This document shows positions 55,046 to 64,000 of a DNA stretch of 64,000 nucleotides, piece after piece. Source of the DNA: Neobacillus mesonae (GTDB lineage Bacteria; Bacillota; Bacilli; Bacillales; Cytobacillaceae); contig NZ_KV440949.1 in NCBI RefSeq assembly GCF_001636315.1, positions 956,203-1,020,202 of the forward strand, read 5' to 3'. The notes under the pieces are model-generated. The model ran no database searches, was not told the origin of the DNA, and worked only from the letters and a program-made list of their open reading frames with translations. Made by a program: the position numbers and the translations under genes. Position 1 is the first letter of the stretch, and each line of letters opens with the position of its first letter.

Positions 55046-57369
55046 CTAGCTTCTCCTTCTAATAAAGCATGTTTCAATACTTCATCCACATGCGATACCG
55101 GAACAAATTCCAATTCATTGCGGACACTTTCCGGAATATCTTCAATATCGACTTCATTATCTTTCGGTAAAATTACTTTCGTAAGGCCGGCACGGTGGGC
55201 ACTTAGAGTTTTTTCTTTTAACCCGCCAATCGGCAGTACTCGTCCCCGTAAGGTAATTTCCCCGGTCATTCCTACCTCGCGGCGAATCGGCTTTCCGGTT
55301 AACGCTGAAACAAGTGCCGTTGCCATGGTAATCCCTGCTGATGGGCCATCTTTAGGCACTGCCCCTTCAGGCACATGGATATGGATATCATATTTCTCAT
55401 GAAAATCTTCTTCGATTCCTAATTCTTTTGCCTTTGAGCGAACATAGCTGAACGCTGCTTGAGCGGATTCCTTCATCACATCGCCCAATTTACCGGTTAA
55501 AACAAGCTTACCTTTACCTGGCGCAAGCGACACTTCGATTTGCAGCGTATCGCCGCCGACCGTTGTGTAAGCAAGACCGGTTGCAACGCCTACTTGATCC
55601 TCGGTTTCTGCCTGGCCGTAACGGAATTTTGGTTTTCCTAAAAATTCTTCCACCGTTTTTTCTGTCACTACAACGCGTTTTTTCTCACCGGAAACAATGA
55701 TTTTCGCTGTTTTCCGGCAAATTGTTGCCATTTGCCGCTCAAGACTGCGGACTCCGGCTTCCCTGGTATAATAGCGGACAGTTTTTAAAATGGCATCATC
55801 GCGGACTTGCAGCGTGCTTTTAGAAAGTCCGTTTTCCTTGATTTGCTTTGGCAGCAAGTGATCGCGGGTGATATGAACCTTCTCAAGCTCGGTATACCCG
55901 GCGATTGAGATAATTTCCATACGATCTAACAGCGGTCCTGGAATGGTTGCCAAATTATTCGCAGTGGCAATAAACATAACCTTAGATAGGTCATAGGTTT
56001 CTTCGATGTAGTGGTCGCTGAAATTATGGTTTTGTTCTGGGTCCAATACCTCAAGCAGCGCTGCTGAAGGGTCGCCGCGGAAGTCACTGGACATTTTATC
56101 AATCTCGTCAAGTAAAAATACCGGGTTAATGGTGCCTGCCTTCTTCATCCCTTGGATGATTCGTCCTGGCATCGCCCCGACATATGTTCTTCTATGCCCG
56201 CGAATTTCTGATTCATCGCGGACACCGCCTAAAGATATACGGACAAAATTACGGTTCAATGAGGTCGCAATAGACCGGGCAAGGCTGGTTTTACCAACAC
56301 CTGGAGGTCCAACAAGACAGAGAATCGGGCCCTTTAATGAATTTGTCAGCTTTTGAACAGCCAAATATTCTAGGACACGCTCCTTTACTTTTTCAAGACC
56401 GTAGTGATCTGCATTTAAGATCTTTTCTGCCCGCGCGATATTAATATCGTCCTTCGTCTTTTTAGACCATGGCAGGGAAATCAGCCATTCGATATAATTG
56501 CGGATGACGGCGCTTTCCGCTGAACTGGATGGTACCTTTTCGTAGCGGTCAAGCTCCTTCATGGCTGCTTGGTGAACATGCTCCGGCATGCCAGCTTGGT
56601 CAATTTTCTTCGTCAGGTCGGCAATTTCACCTGTTTTGCCTTCTTTATCGCCCAATTCTTTTTGAATCGCCTTCATTTGTTCGCGCAAATAATATTCTTT
56701 TTGCGTTCTTTCCATTGAACGCTTTACCCGCTGACCAATTTTCTTTTCGAGATTGAGAACTTCTTTTTCATTATGAATGATATTAATGACATAATTCATT
56801 CTTTCTTTTGTATCGATTGTTTCTAATATTTCCTGCTTTTCCTTCAGCTTGATTGGCAAGTGGGAGGCGATGATATCCGCCATTCTTCCTGGTTCTTCTA
56901 TATCAGCAACAGAAGCAAAAGTTTCAGCGGAAATTTTCTTTGATAATTTTATGTATTGCTCGAAATAATCCAGCATCGTTCTCATTAATGCTTGATCTTC
57001 GGGATCCTTTGTTACAGGATCTTCGTATGTCGAGATCTCGACGGAATAATAATCCTCTTCATCAAAAAAAGAAATGATTTTCGCCCGTTTGAGTCCCTCT
57101 ACTAATACCCGAATGGTTCCATTTGGCAGCTTTAACATTTGCTTTACCTTTGTTAAAGTGCCATAGCTGTAGATGTCCTCCTCCGAAGGGTCATCGATGG
57201 AGACATCCTTTTGCGTGGTTAGAAAGATTAAATGGTCATCTACCATTGCTTTTTCAAGTGCTTGTACTGACCGATCACGTCCGACATCTAGATGTAGGAC
57301 CATTGTTGGATAAACAAGCAAGCCTCGAAGCGGCAGGAGGGGGACGTTCATTTCGTTCATATTCGTCAA
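55042..57369 (-). CDS. lon: ATP-dependent protease LonA
   Basis: A hexameric AAA+ serine protease. The 775-residue protein has the LAN domain ([20 protein letters not shown]), coiled coil, AAA+ module ([25 protein letters not shown]) and the protease domain with catalytic Ser in [15 protein letters not shown] and Lys in [19 protein letters not shown]. The start is a TTG (57367-57369), 9 bases after GGAGG; this makes the N-terminus the same length as that of B. subtilis LonA. The longer open frame lacks a site. Confidence 0.96.
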   Translation of the reverse strand: MTNMNEMNVPLLPLRGLLVYPTMVLHLDVGRDRSVQALEKAMVDDHLIFLTTQKDVSIDDPSEEDIYSYGTLTKVKQMLKLPNGTIRVLVEGLKRAKIISFFDEEDYYSVEISTYEDPVTKDPEDQALMRTMLDYFEQYIKLSKKISAETFASVADIEEPGRMADIIASHLPIKLKEKQEILETIDTKERMNYVINIIHNEKEVLNLEKKIGQRVKRSMERTQKEYYLREQMKAIQKELGDKEGKTGEIADLTKKIDQAGMPEHVHQAAMKELDRYEKVPSSSAESAVIRNYIEWLISLPWSKKTKDDINIARAEKILNADHYGLEKVKERVLEYLAVQKLTNSLKGPILCLVGPPGVGKTSLARSIATSLNRNFVRISLGGVRDESEIRGHRRTYVGAMPGRIIQGMKKAGTINPVFLLDEIDKMSSDFRGDPSAALLEVLDPEQNHNFSDHYIEETYDLSKVMFIATANNLATIPGPLLDRMEIISIAGYTELEKVHITRDHLLPKQIKENGLSKSTLQVRDDAILKTVRYYTREAGVRSLERQMATICRKTAKIIVSGEKKRVVVTEKTVEEFLGKPKFRYGQAETEDQVGVATGLAYTTVGGDTLQIEVSLAPGKGKLVLTGKLGDVMKESAQAAFSYVRSKAKELGIEEDFHEKYDIHIHVPEGAVPKDGPSAGITMATALVSALTGKPIRREVGMTGEITLRGRVLPIGGLKEKTLSAHRAGLTKVILPKDNEVDIEDIPESVRNELEFVPVSHVDEVLKHALLEGEAR

Positions 57370-57487
57370 AGTACTGCACCTCCAGTAAATATAGTCTTTG
57401 TACAATTCTATCTTATTTGTTTTTTAGTGTCTAATTTTAACTTAGCTTAGTTATTGCGCGATAACTTTATTTTCCCCTGTTTAAAAA

Positions 57488-57528
57488 TAAAAACTCCGGT
57501 TTGTTTTACTTCCAAACCGAAGTTTTTT
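57488..57528 (-). terminator. Intrinsic terminator of lonB
   Basis: AACTTCGGTTTG pairs with CAAACCGGAGTT (one G-U) and is followed by TTTTATTTTT on the minus strand. It lies about 95 bases beyond the lonB stop. Confidence 0.8.
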
Positions 57529-57547
57529 TCTTCTATAAAATTTCTTG

Positions 57548-57600
57548 TTGATTTCAGCTTCAGGCGCTTCGCTTTCCGCTCCATTAAAAGGGTCGAAAAG
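57548..57600. repeat. Degenerate dispersed repeat near the lonB terminator
   Basis: TTGATTTCAGCTTCAGGCGC-TTCGCTTTCCGC resembles a high-copy Bacillaceae intergenic element with a GGCGCTT(G)CGCTTTCCGC core. The call is by memory of the pattern only. Confidence 0.4.
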
Positions 57601-57617
57601 TAACAATGTCTTTATTT

Positions 57618-59285
57618 TTAAATCGATTCCTTTTTCGTCAGTTCGATTGATGCAGGTATGACATTTCGCTGGCCCATGCCGTTTACTAGGGCGATTTCAA
57701 ATACTTCACGCAAATTTGTGACTGGGACGATATTTATCCCTTCGATTTCATTTAAAATGTTTTGCATATTTTCTTCCGGAATAATAACGGTTTTGGCTCC
57801 GGCTTTCTTTGCCGCTTTCACCTTCGGATACACTCCGCCTATTGGCTTCACATTTCCGTGAATGCTGATTTCACCTGTCATCGCAACCGTATTGTCGATT
57901 GGGATTTTATAAATGGCAGAATATATTCCTGTCGCCATGGCAATCCCGGCAGATGGTCCGTCTATTGGAATGCCGCCAGGGAAATTCACATGAATATCAT
58001 AGTCATTTGCCGGTACACCCATTGAGCGTAAAACAGTAATAACATTTTCAATCGAGCCGCGGGCCATACTCTTGCGGCGAATTGATTTCCCCTGGCCGCC
58101 AATGCTTTCTTCTTCCACGATCCCGGTAATGTTAATCGTGCCCTTTTCCTTTGCCGGAATGACGGTTACTTCTATTTCAAGCAATGCCCCTGAATTCGGT
58201 CCATAAACTGCCAGTCCATTAACGAGACCAATTTGTGCATTTTCGTTAATCATCCGCTCCATGCGCGGGGTCATCTGGCTGGAATGGATGACCCATTCAA
58301 TATCTTCATCTTTGATAAAATTACGATCTTCGGTAATCGCCAGTCCTGCGGCAATTTGAATCATATTCACCGTTTCACGGCCATTTCTAGCATATGTAGA
58401 AAGCGTGTGTACACCAGATTCATTAATATCCATTTTCACCTTTGCTGCCGCTTTTTTCGCAACTTTGACGATTTCCTCCTGTGTTAAATCCCGGAAGAAT
58501 ACCTCCATACAGCGTGAGCGAATCGCCGGCGGTATTTCACTCGGGGTTCGCGTTGTGGCGCCAATTAAACGGAAGTCAGCCGGCAGACCATTTTTAAAAA
58601 TATCATGGATATGCGTTGGAATTTGCGTGTTTTCTTCATGATAGTACGCACTTTCTAAATATACTTTCCGATCTTCCAAAACCTTTAACAGCTTGTTCAT
58701 TTGAATTGGGTGCAGTTCTCCAATTTCATCGATAAATAGTACGCCGCCATGGGCATTTGTTACTGCTCCTTGCTTCGGCTGCGGAATCCCGGCCTGTCCC
58801 ATCGCACCTGCTCCTTGATAAATCGGGTCATGCACGGAGCCGATTAACGGATCAGCGATTCCCCGCTCATCAAACCGCGCTGTTGTCGCATCTAACTCGA
58901 TAAACACTGATTCTCGTTTAAAAGGTGATTTCGCATTCTTTTTTGCTTCTTCTAATACTAATCTGGCTGCAGCAGTTTTTCCAACTCCTGGCGGTCCGTA
59001 AATAATAACATGCTGTGGATTCGGTCCGCATAAGGCCGCCTTCAATGATTTAATCCCATCTTCTTGCCCGACAATATCTTGAAAACTTGTAGGTCTTACT
59101 TTTTCAGAAAGAGGTTCTGTTAAGGAAATAGACCTCATCTTCCGTAATTGTTCCATTTCTTTTCGTGATTCCCGGTCAATCGAAACCTTTTGCGTCCGCT
59201 GATTTTTTAACAGGTTCCAAAAGTATAGTCCGATAATAATACCAAAAAAAAGCTGTATAAATAAGGCAATCCCCGTCCAACTCAT
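57618..59285 (-). CDS. lonB: ATP-dependent protease LonB (membrane-anchored, sporulation-type)
   Basis: A 555-residue Lon variant lacking the LAN domain and beginning with a membrane helix (ALFIQLFFGIIIGLYFWNLL). AAA+ motifs [14 protein letters not shown] and LFIDEIGELH, and a Lon protease domain with DGPSAGIAMATG (Ser) and IGGVYPKVKAAKKAGAK (Lys). In B. subtilis LonB is forespore-specific (sigma-F). It lies between lonA and clpX, same order. Confidence 0.94.
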   Translation of the reverse strand: MSWTGIALFIQLFFGIIIGLYFWNLLKNQRTQKVSIDRESRKEMEQLRKMRSISLTEPLSEKVRPTSFQDIVGQEDGIKSLKAALCGPNPQHVIIYGPPGVGKTAAARLVLEEAKKNAKSPFKRESVFIELDATTARFDERGIADPLIGSVHDPIYQGAGAMGQAGIPQPKQGAVTNAHGGVLFIDEIGELHPIQMNKLLKVLEDRKVYLESAYYHEENTQIPTHIHDIFKNGLPADFRLIGATTRTPSEIPPAIRSRCMEVFFRDLTQEEIVKVAKKAAAKVKMDINESGVHTLSTYARNGRETVNMIQIAAGLAITEDRNFIKDEDIEWVIHSSQMTPRMERMINENAQIGLVNGLAVYGPNSGALLEIEVTVIPAKEKGTINITGIVEEESIGGQGKSIRRKSMARGSIENVITVLRSMGVPANDYDIHVNFPGGIPIDGPSAGIAMATGIYSAIYKIPIDNTVAMTGEISIHGNVKPIGGVYPKVKAAKKAGAKTVIIPEENMQNILNEIEGINIVPVTNLREVFEIALVNGMGQRNVIPASIELTKKESI

Positions 59286-59365
59286 CTCTATTCCTCCTGC
59301 ACCAAATTACTCAATTGATAATAATAAGTATTTCCTGCAGGTTGGTGGAATAAACAAAAAAATTA

Positions 59366-59393
59366 AAAGACCCGGCAAACTTTACCGAGTCTT
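59366..59393 (-). terminator. Intrinsic terminator of clpX
   Basis: AAAGACTCGG pairs with CCGGGTCTTT (one G-U), then TTAATTTTTTTG on the minus strand. Confidence 0.85.
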
Positions 59394-59402
59394 TCATAAC
59401 AA

Positions 59403-60671
59403 TTAAGCTGATTTTTCTTCAACAATGACCGTTCCGTCTTCTAAGATAAGCTTTGGAACGCTGTTATTTTCAACTGTTTCCTTCGTGATAATACATTTTG
59501 TAATATCATCACGGGATGGCAGATCAAACATCACATCAAGCATGATGCCTTCAATGATTGAGCGTAAACCACGGGCACCTGTTTTACGTTCAATTGCTTT
59601 TTTGGCAATTTCATTAAGTGCGCCTTCTTCAAATTCAAGCTCAACATCATCAATTTCGAGCATTTTTTGATATTGCTTAACTAGCGCATTTTTCGGCTTC
59701 GTTAAAATTTCTATCAATGCAGCTTCATCTAATTGCTCTAAGCTGGCAATGACCGGAAGACGACCAATAAATTCTGGAATTAATCCAAAGCGTAATAAAT
59801 CTTCAGGAAGCACTTTAGAAAGCAGTTCTTTTGAAGAAATTTCTGTTTGCTTTGACTCGGAACCAAAACCGATGACCTTCTGGCCTAATCGACGTTTGAT
59901 AATTGGCTCAATCCCGTCGAATGCGCCGCCGCAAATAAATAAGATATTGGTTGTATCAATTTGGATAAATTCCTGATGCGGATGCTTTCTGCCGCCTTGA
60001 GGCGGAACACTGGCAACCGTACCTTCTAGAATTTTCAATAATGCCTGCTGAACGCCTTCACCGGAAACATCTCGTGTGATCGATGGATTCTCGGATTTAC
60101 GGGCAATTTTATCAATTTCATCAATATAAATAATCCCTTTTTCCGCCTTTTCCACGTCGTAATCAGCAGCTTGAATTAATTTTAATAAAATATTTTCTAC
60201 GTCTTCGCCTACGTAGCCGGCCTCTGTAAGGGATGTGGCATCCGCAATGGCAAAAGGAACATTTAGAATCCGTGCCAAAGTCTGGGCTAATAGCGTTTTA
60301 CCGCTTCCTGTAGGTCCAATCATACAGATATTACTTTTTGAAAGCTCTACATCATCAATTTTGCTGTTGGAATTGATGCGTTTGTAATGATTGTAAACAG
60401 CAACGGAAAGCGCCTTTTTTGCTTTATCCTGGCCGATTACATATTCATCGAGGATTTCGCAAATCTCCTTTGGCTTTGGAACATCTTTAAACTCAACTTC
60501 TTCTTCTGAGCCAAGCTCTTCCTCAACGATTTCTGTGCAAAGCTCGATACATTCGTCACATATATAAACACCAGGTCCCGCTACTAATTTACGGACTTGA
60601 TCCTGGGTTTTACCACAGAACGAACATTTTAATTGTCCTTTTTCATCATTAAATTTAAACAAACCTTTCAC
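59403..60671 (-). CDS. clpX: ATP-dependent Clp protease ATP-binding subunit ClpX
   Basis: The unfoldase partner of ClpP. The 422-residue protein has the N-terminal zinc-binding domain ([18 protein letters not shown]), Walker [13 protein letters not shown], Walker [12 protein letters not shown], and the ClpP-binding IGF-type loop (VIGFGSE). Downstream of tig as usual in bacilli. Confidence 0.97.
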   Translation of the reverse strand: MKGLFKFNDEKGQLKCSFCGKTQDQVRKLVAGPGVYICDECIELCTEIVEEELGSEEEVEFKDVPKPKEICEILDEYVIGQDKAKKALSVAVYNHYKRINSNSKIDDVELSKSNICMIGPTGSGKTLLAQTLARILNVPFAIADATSLTEAGYVGEDVENILLKLIQAADYDVEKAEKGIIYIDEIDKIARKSENPSITRDVSGEGVQQALLKILEGTVASVPPQGGRKHPHQEFIQIDTTNILFICGGAFDGIEPIIKRRLGQKVIGFGSESKQTEISSKELLSKVLPEDLLRFGLIPEFIGRLPVIASLEQLDEAALIEILTKPKNALVKQYQKMLEIDDVELEFEEGALNEIAKKAIERKTGARGLRSIIEGIMLDVMFDLPSRDDITKCIITKETVENNSVPKLILEDGTVIVEEKSA

Positions 60672-60751
60672 CCCTTGAAACGTAAAATCCCATTATTATA
60701 AGTCGCGGTTCTCACAAACATTATTATTTCTTGAATAGTATGTATTTTGCA

Positions 60752-60760
60752 TTGTATCAC
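60752..60760 (-). promoter_or_regulatory. Candidate extended -10 promoter of clpX
   Basis: TGATACAAT, about 85 bases upstream of the clpX start; no good -35 is visible. The rest of the 357-bp clpX-tig gap holds the tig terminator and otherwise AT-rich sequence in which I see nothing more. Confidence 0.45.
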
Positions 60761-60984
60761 ATTTAGACAATAGACTGGAAATAAAAAGCTTTATCGTTAT
60801 ATGTTTTTCCTGTTTGTGATAACGCGATTTAAAAAATAATGTACTCATTAATCATAGCCATAATTTTTAAAAATAAATCTTTAATTTCTTGGAATTATTA
60901 ATTCGCCCTGATCTTACATTATTCCTGCCTATTGTTAAAAATGTTCCCTGATCTAATTATAATATGTAATTGAAAAAATGTATA

Positions 60985-61013
60985 AAACAAGGCACGACTA
61001 AAAATCGTGCCCT
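60985..61013 (-). terminator. Intrinsic terminator of tig
   Basis: GGCACGA and TCGTGCC form the stem, followed on the minus strand by TTGTTTTAT, about 16 bases past the tig stop. Confidence 0.8.
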
Positions 61014-61028
61014 GTGGGAATCTAAAAA

Positions 61029-62306
61029 TTATTTCTTATTTTCGATAAGAAATTCTACTGCTTTTTGAAGTTGCAGGTCACCTTTGATGCCTTCAACTCC
61101 ACCCAGAGCAGCTTTAATGTTGTCAGCAGTCATGTTGTACATTCCAGCCATTTTTTCAAGCTCAGCATTCACATCTTCGTCAGTTGCTTCGATGTTTTCT
61201 GCCTTCGCAATTGCTTCTAATGTTAAGTTGATTTTCACACGCTTGCCAGCTTCCTCTTGCATTTGTTCACGAAGAGCTTTCTCGTCCTGACCAGAGAATT
61301 GGAAGTATAGCTCAAGGTTCATACCTTGCATTTGTAAGCGTTGTTCGAATTCTTGCATCATGCGGTTTACTTCGTTCTCAATCATTACTTCTGGAATTTC
61401 AACTTCTGCATTGTCAGCAGCTTGTTCCACAAGAGAATCTCTTAGTTGATGCTCTGCTTCATGCTTCTTGCTGTCTTCTAGGCGAGTTTTGATTTTTTCT
61501 TTTAATGCATCTAATGTTTCAACTTCGTCATCCACATCTTTTGCAAACTCGTCATCTAATGCAGGAAGTTCCTTTGCTTTGATTTCATGAACTGTAACCT
61601 TGAAAGTTGCTGGTTTGCCTGCAAGCTCAGCAGCATGATACTCTTCAGGGAAAGTTACTTCAACGTCTTTAGAGCCGCCTGCAGCAACACCTACAAGCTG
61701 TTCTTCAAAGCCAGGGATGAAAGAGTTAGAACCAAGCTCTAATGAATAGTTTTCAGCTTTACCGCCTTCAAATGCTTCACCATCAACGAAGCCTTCAAAG
61801 TCAATAACAACTGTATCGCCGTTTTCAGCTGTTCCTTCTTCTTTAACCACAAGCTCTGCTTGACGGCTTTGAAGTGTTTCAAGTTCTTTTTGAACATCTT
61901 CATCAGTAACAGCAGTATCTTGTTCTTCAACTTCAAGACCTTTATACTCGCCTAATTTAACTTCAGGCTTAACAGTTACAGTTGCTTTGAAAATTAACTC
62001 TTTGCCTTTTTCCATTTGCTCAATGTCGATTTCCGGACGATCCACAGGCTCGATACCTGTTTCTTCGATTGCTTCGCCATATGCTTCTGGAAGTAGAACA
62101 TCAAGTGCATCTTGATAAAGTGATTCTACACCGAAACGCTTTTCAAACATACCACGAGGCATTTTCCCTTTACGGAAGCCTGGTACATTTACTTGTTTAA
62201 CAACTTTTTGGAATGCCGCATCTAAGCCTTTGTTAACTTTTTCAGCGCTAACTTCAACTGTAAGAACGCCGCGGCTTCCTTCTAACTTTTCCCATTTAGC
62301 AGTCAT
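61029..62306 (-). CDS. tig: Trigger factor (ribosome-associated chaperone, PPIase)
   Basis: The 425-residue protein has the ribosome-binding N-domain with the signature [19 protein letters not shown], a central FKBP-type PPIase domain ([29 protein letters not shown]) and the C-terminal chaperone arms. The ATG at 62304-62306 is 7 bases after GGAGGG; the frame extends 6 codons upstream without a better site. Confidence 0.97.
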   Translation of the reverse strand: MTAKWEKLEGSRGVLTVEVSAEKVNKGLDAAFQKVVKQVNVPGFRKGKMPRGMFEKRFGVESLYQDALDVLLPEAYGEAIEETGIEPVDRPEIDIEQMEKGKELIFKATVTVKPEVKLGEYKGLEVEEQDTAVTDEDVQKELETLQSRQAELVVKEEGTAENGDTVVIDFEGFVDGEAFEGGKAENYSLELGSNSFIPGFEEQLVGVAAGGSKDVEVTFPEEYHAAELAGKPATFKVTVHEIKAKELPALDDEFAKDVDDEVETLDALKEKIKTRLEDSKKHEAEHQLRDSLVEQAADNAEVEIPEVMIENEVNRMMQEFEQRLQMQGMNLELYFQFSGQDEKALREQMQEEAGKRVKINLTLEAIAKAENIEATDEDVNAELEKMAGMYNMTADNIKAALGGVEGIKGDLQLQKAVEFLIENKK

Positions 62307-62434
62307 ACTTTTTCCCTCCAACATCTATTCTCATTACATTCGTTACGAATTAAGTTCAGGCATATGTCTTGTCCACCAAGTCATGTCCCAATTTTTAATG
62401 TAAAATATACTTTTTTACACAATGCAACCCCTAC

Positions 62435-62462
62435 ATTATACCATAGGATTTGTTTCTTTCAA
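62435..62462 (-). promoter_or_regulatory. Sigma-A promoter of tig
   Basis: TTGAAA, a 16-bp spacer and TATAAT with an extended-10 TGG. It sits between ysoA and tig, with a leader of about 125 nt. Confidence 0.75.
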
Positions 62463-62471
62463 CAGCCCAGG

Positions 62472-63497
62472 CTATAGATTCGGGTAAGAAATTTTCTCAA
62501 TATGGTCAATTTGACGGATCGCTAGCTCTATTTCTTTAGACTCTACCCCATACTCAATGGCTAATTCAGTGATATCCGATTGCATTCCGTGGTATTCCTC
62601 TGCCAATAAATGAACGGCAGCGGCCCAGGCATTAGCGCTTCTAGGCTCCAAGTCCATTGGATAACTAATGAAGAAAATGCGCTCGACTAATGAGGTAATA
62701 TTTTCATAGAGGACCGGATTCGAGCTTTCAAATCGTTTTTCTAATGCCGCTTTCACTTCCAGCATTTTCGGCTGCATCCCTACTTCTGGGAGCCCAGCAG
62801 GTACGACCGTACTTTCCATTGCAAGTTTTTGGATGATGATTGGGCGATCGATTTCCTGTTCCTTCAACAGGGTTAAAAGAATCGATTTAAGAAATGGATG
62901 CCCGGCTTCCGCTTTTAAATATTCTTCTATTTCCTCCAGATAAGGACGAATATTTTTCTCAGCCAGACTTGAAACCAATAACATTTGTTCATTAAGTGTG
63001 CTCAGTGAAAAAAGCTCCAGCTTCTGGTCCTTATCCTCTTCTTCCATTGATCCTGGCATTTCAGGGGGATGATTCAACGCCATTTTACGGCTGAATTGCA
63101 GAATCGTTAAGAAATGATCATACTTCTCGGGCGGTACTTCCTTTTCATCCAGCAGCGCCTCGATGGTAGTGATAATTTCTTGATATTCATGCAGCTGAAT
63201 CAATACCGTCAAATATAAATCAACCATTTGAAAATAGTCGCCGACACCTTTATGAAGCATCTCCTTGGCCAGTACCTTTGCTTTCTGAAAGGCGGAAGCT
63301 TCAAAATAAGCCATGACCAATCCAATTAAAATCTCATCATTATCTGGATCATGCTCCCTGGCCTCTTCCAGAAGGTCGATAGCTTCGGAAAATCTTTTAT
63401 TGTGCAGACTCTCTAAGCCTTTGTCTGTTAACCTTTTTTCAATGCCGGGAAAAAATACTACGTTATCTTTTCTTTTCACACGTTCCCGTTTTTTCAT
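62472..63497 (-). CDS. ysoA: TPR-repeat protein YsoA
   Basis: A 341-residue protein with an N-terminal tetratricopeptide region (KGLESLHNKRFSEAIDLLEE; IGLVMAYFEASAFQKAKVLA, each part of a TPR helix pair) and a helical C-terminus. The family is restricted mainly to bacilli and its function is unknown; it lies upstream of tig, as in B. subtilis. ATG start. Confidence 0.85.
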   Translation of the reverse strand: MKKRERVKRKDNVVFFPGIEKRLTDKGLESLHNKRFSEAIDLLEEAREHDPDNDEILIGLVMAYFEASAFQKAKVLAKEMLHKGVGDYFQMVDLYLTVLIQLHEYQEIITTIEALLDEKEVPPEKYDHFLTILQFSRKMALNHPPEMPGSMEEEDKDQKLELFSLSTLNEQMLLVSSLAEKNIRPYLEEIEEYLKAEAGHPFLKSILLTLLKEQEIDRPIIIQKLAMESTVVPAGLPEVGMQPKMLEVKAALEKRFESSNPVLYENITSLVERIFFISYPMDLEPRSANAWAAAVHLLAEEYHGMQSDITELAIEYGVESKEIELAIRQIDHIEKISYPNL

Positions 63498-63624
63498 TAC
63501 TAAATCCGCCCTTTGGCATATTTGATGAAATTTAGTTTAGCATTATTAAGGCAAAATGTGAAACAGAGCAATCGATGCGAGTGTTGCTTCCGCGTTGGCA
63601 GCACGCTTCATTGTCACTTTTCCC

Positions 63625-63652
63625 CATGAAAAAAACTCACCCAAAAGGTGAG
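63625..63652 (-). terminator. Intrinsic terminator after tRNA-Arg
   Basis: AACTCACC-TTTTG-GGTGAGTT with TTTTTTC following on the minus strand, about 20 bases past the tRNA. Confidence 0.85.
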
Positions 63653-63673
63653 TTAAATGTCTGGTATGTAGTA

Positions 63674-63750
63674 TGGCGTCCCAGGAGAGATTCGAACTCC
63701 CGACCGTACGCTTAGAAGGCGTATGCTCTATCCGGCTGAGCTACTGGGAC
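63674..63750 (-). tRNA. tRNA-Arg (UCU anticodon)
   Basis: The minus strand gives GTCCCAG acceptor and CTGGGAC closing stem, TAGCTCAGCCGGATAGAGCA D-arm, anticodon loop CTTCTAA (anticodon TCT) and TTCGAAT T-loop. The discriminator is G and CCA is encoded (63674-63676). It decodes AGA/AGG. Confidence 0.95.
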
Positions 63751-63779
63751 ATATTAGTTGTTTAACAAGGACAAGATTT

Positions 63780-63808
63780 ATTATATTATCGTAATACCTA
63801 AAAGTCAA
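63780..63808 (-). promoter_or_regulatory. Sigma-A promoter of tRNA-Arg
   Basis: TTGACT, 17-bp spacer, TATAAT; near-consensus, about 30 bases upstream of the mature 5' end. Confidence 0.8.
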
Positions 63809-63837
63809 CAGCTTTTTTATAATTTTTTTAAAACCAT

Positions 63838-63855
63838 CGGGGGACATTTCCCCCG
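63838..63855 (-). terminator. Intrinsic terminator of ysnB
   Basis: CGGGGGA-AATG-TCCCCCG, then ATGGTTTT on the minus strand, 7 bases past the stop. Confidence 0.75.
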
Positions 63856-63861
63856 TTAATT

Positions 63862-64000
63862 TTATAGTGTGAAATCGCTGACTAAGCCGGCGATTTCCCG
63901 TCCGTTTGATTCATAGACTGACATTTTAATTCTATTATCTAATAAATCGAGGATTACATATGTTTTTTCAGAGCGCCCGCGCGGCAGACGAATGCTGCCT
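63862..64000 (-). CDS. ysnB: YsnB/YfcE-type metallophosphoesterase, C-terminal fragment
   Basis: The last 45 residues of a minus-strand gene cut by the window edge. GSIRLPRGRSEKTYVILDL matches the end of the YsnB/MJ0936 phosphodiesterase family, where NPGSxRxPR binds near the metal centre. The neighbour order (ysnB upstream of ysoA-tig) fits bacilli. Confidence 0.85.
   Translation of the reverse strand, partial: GSIRLPRGRSEKTYVILDLLDNRIKMSVYESNGREIAGLVSDFTL

Overview
This window is a chromosomal segment of an endospore-forming member of the Bacillaceae. The gene order follows Bacillus subtilis closely on one strand: tgt-queA-ruvBA-bofC, coxA/safA, niaR, pheAB, obg-spo0B-rpmA-prp-rplU, spoIVFAB, minCD, mreBCD, radC-maf-spoIIB, folC-valS, ysxE-spoVID, hemAXCDBL, engB-lonA-lonB-clpX-tig-ysoA, and the end of ysnB. 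Protein content differs enough from B. subtilis (an RNase E/G gene, a large type IV pilus locus, an O-antigen-ligase-like gene, repeat arrays) to point to another genus such as a Neobacillus- or Mesobacillus-type organism; that placement is an inference.

Layout. 1-8.1 kb: queuosine and Holliday-junction genes, then spore genes (bofC, a YhcN/CoxA-like lipoprotein, a CotS-type kinase overlapping the end of safA) and the niacin repressor niaR. 8.1-23.9 kb: pheA-pheB-obg-spo0B, the rpmA-prp-rplU operon behind an L21 leader, RNase G, the spoIVF operon behind a good sigma-E promoter, a 1.1 kb gene-free stretch holding two different tandem arrays with a 52-bp period, then minCD, mreBCD, radC, maf and spoIIB.

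24.0-38.4 kb is the most unusual part: an apparently complete monoderm type IV pilus system. One strand carries a membrane protein of unknown family, a degenerate VanW-type protein, pilB, pilT, pilC, a major prepilin, the prepilin peptidase, pilM, pilN and pilO. The opposite strand carries three minor prepilins, the last lacking the conserved Glu5. A GAF-GGDEF diguanylate cyclase follows, and PilB carries an MshEN-like N-terminus, so c-di-GMP control is plausible. B. subtilis has only comC at this position (spoIIB-comC-folC).

38.5-54.4 kb: folC, valS with a T-box leader, an O-antigen-ligase-like membrane protein, a small membrane protein, ysxE and spoVID, a 21-bp-period repeat array, the heme operon hemAXCDBL, and a small multi-pass membrane protein. 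54.4-64 kb: engB-lonA, lonB, clpX, tig, ysoA, a tRNA-Arg(UCU) and the C-terminal end of ysnB.

No insertion sequence, prophage, CRISPR array or rRNA was seen. Many genes start with TTG or GTG; starts were chosen by ribosome binding site and family length.
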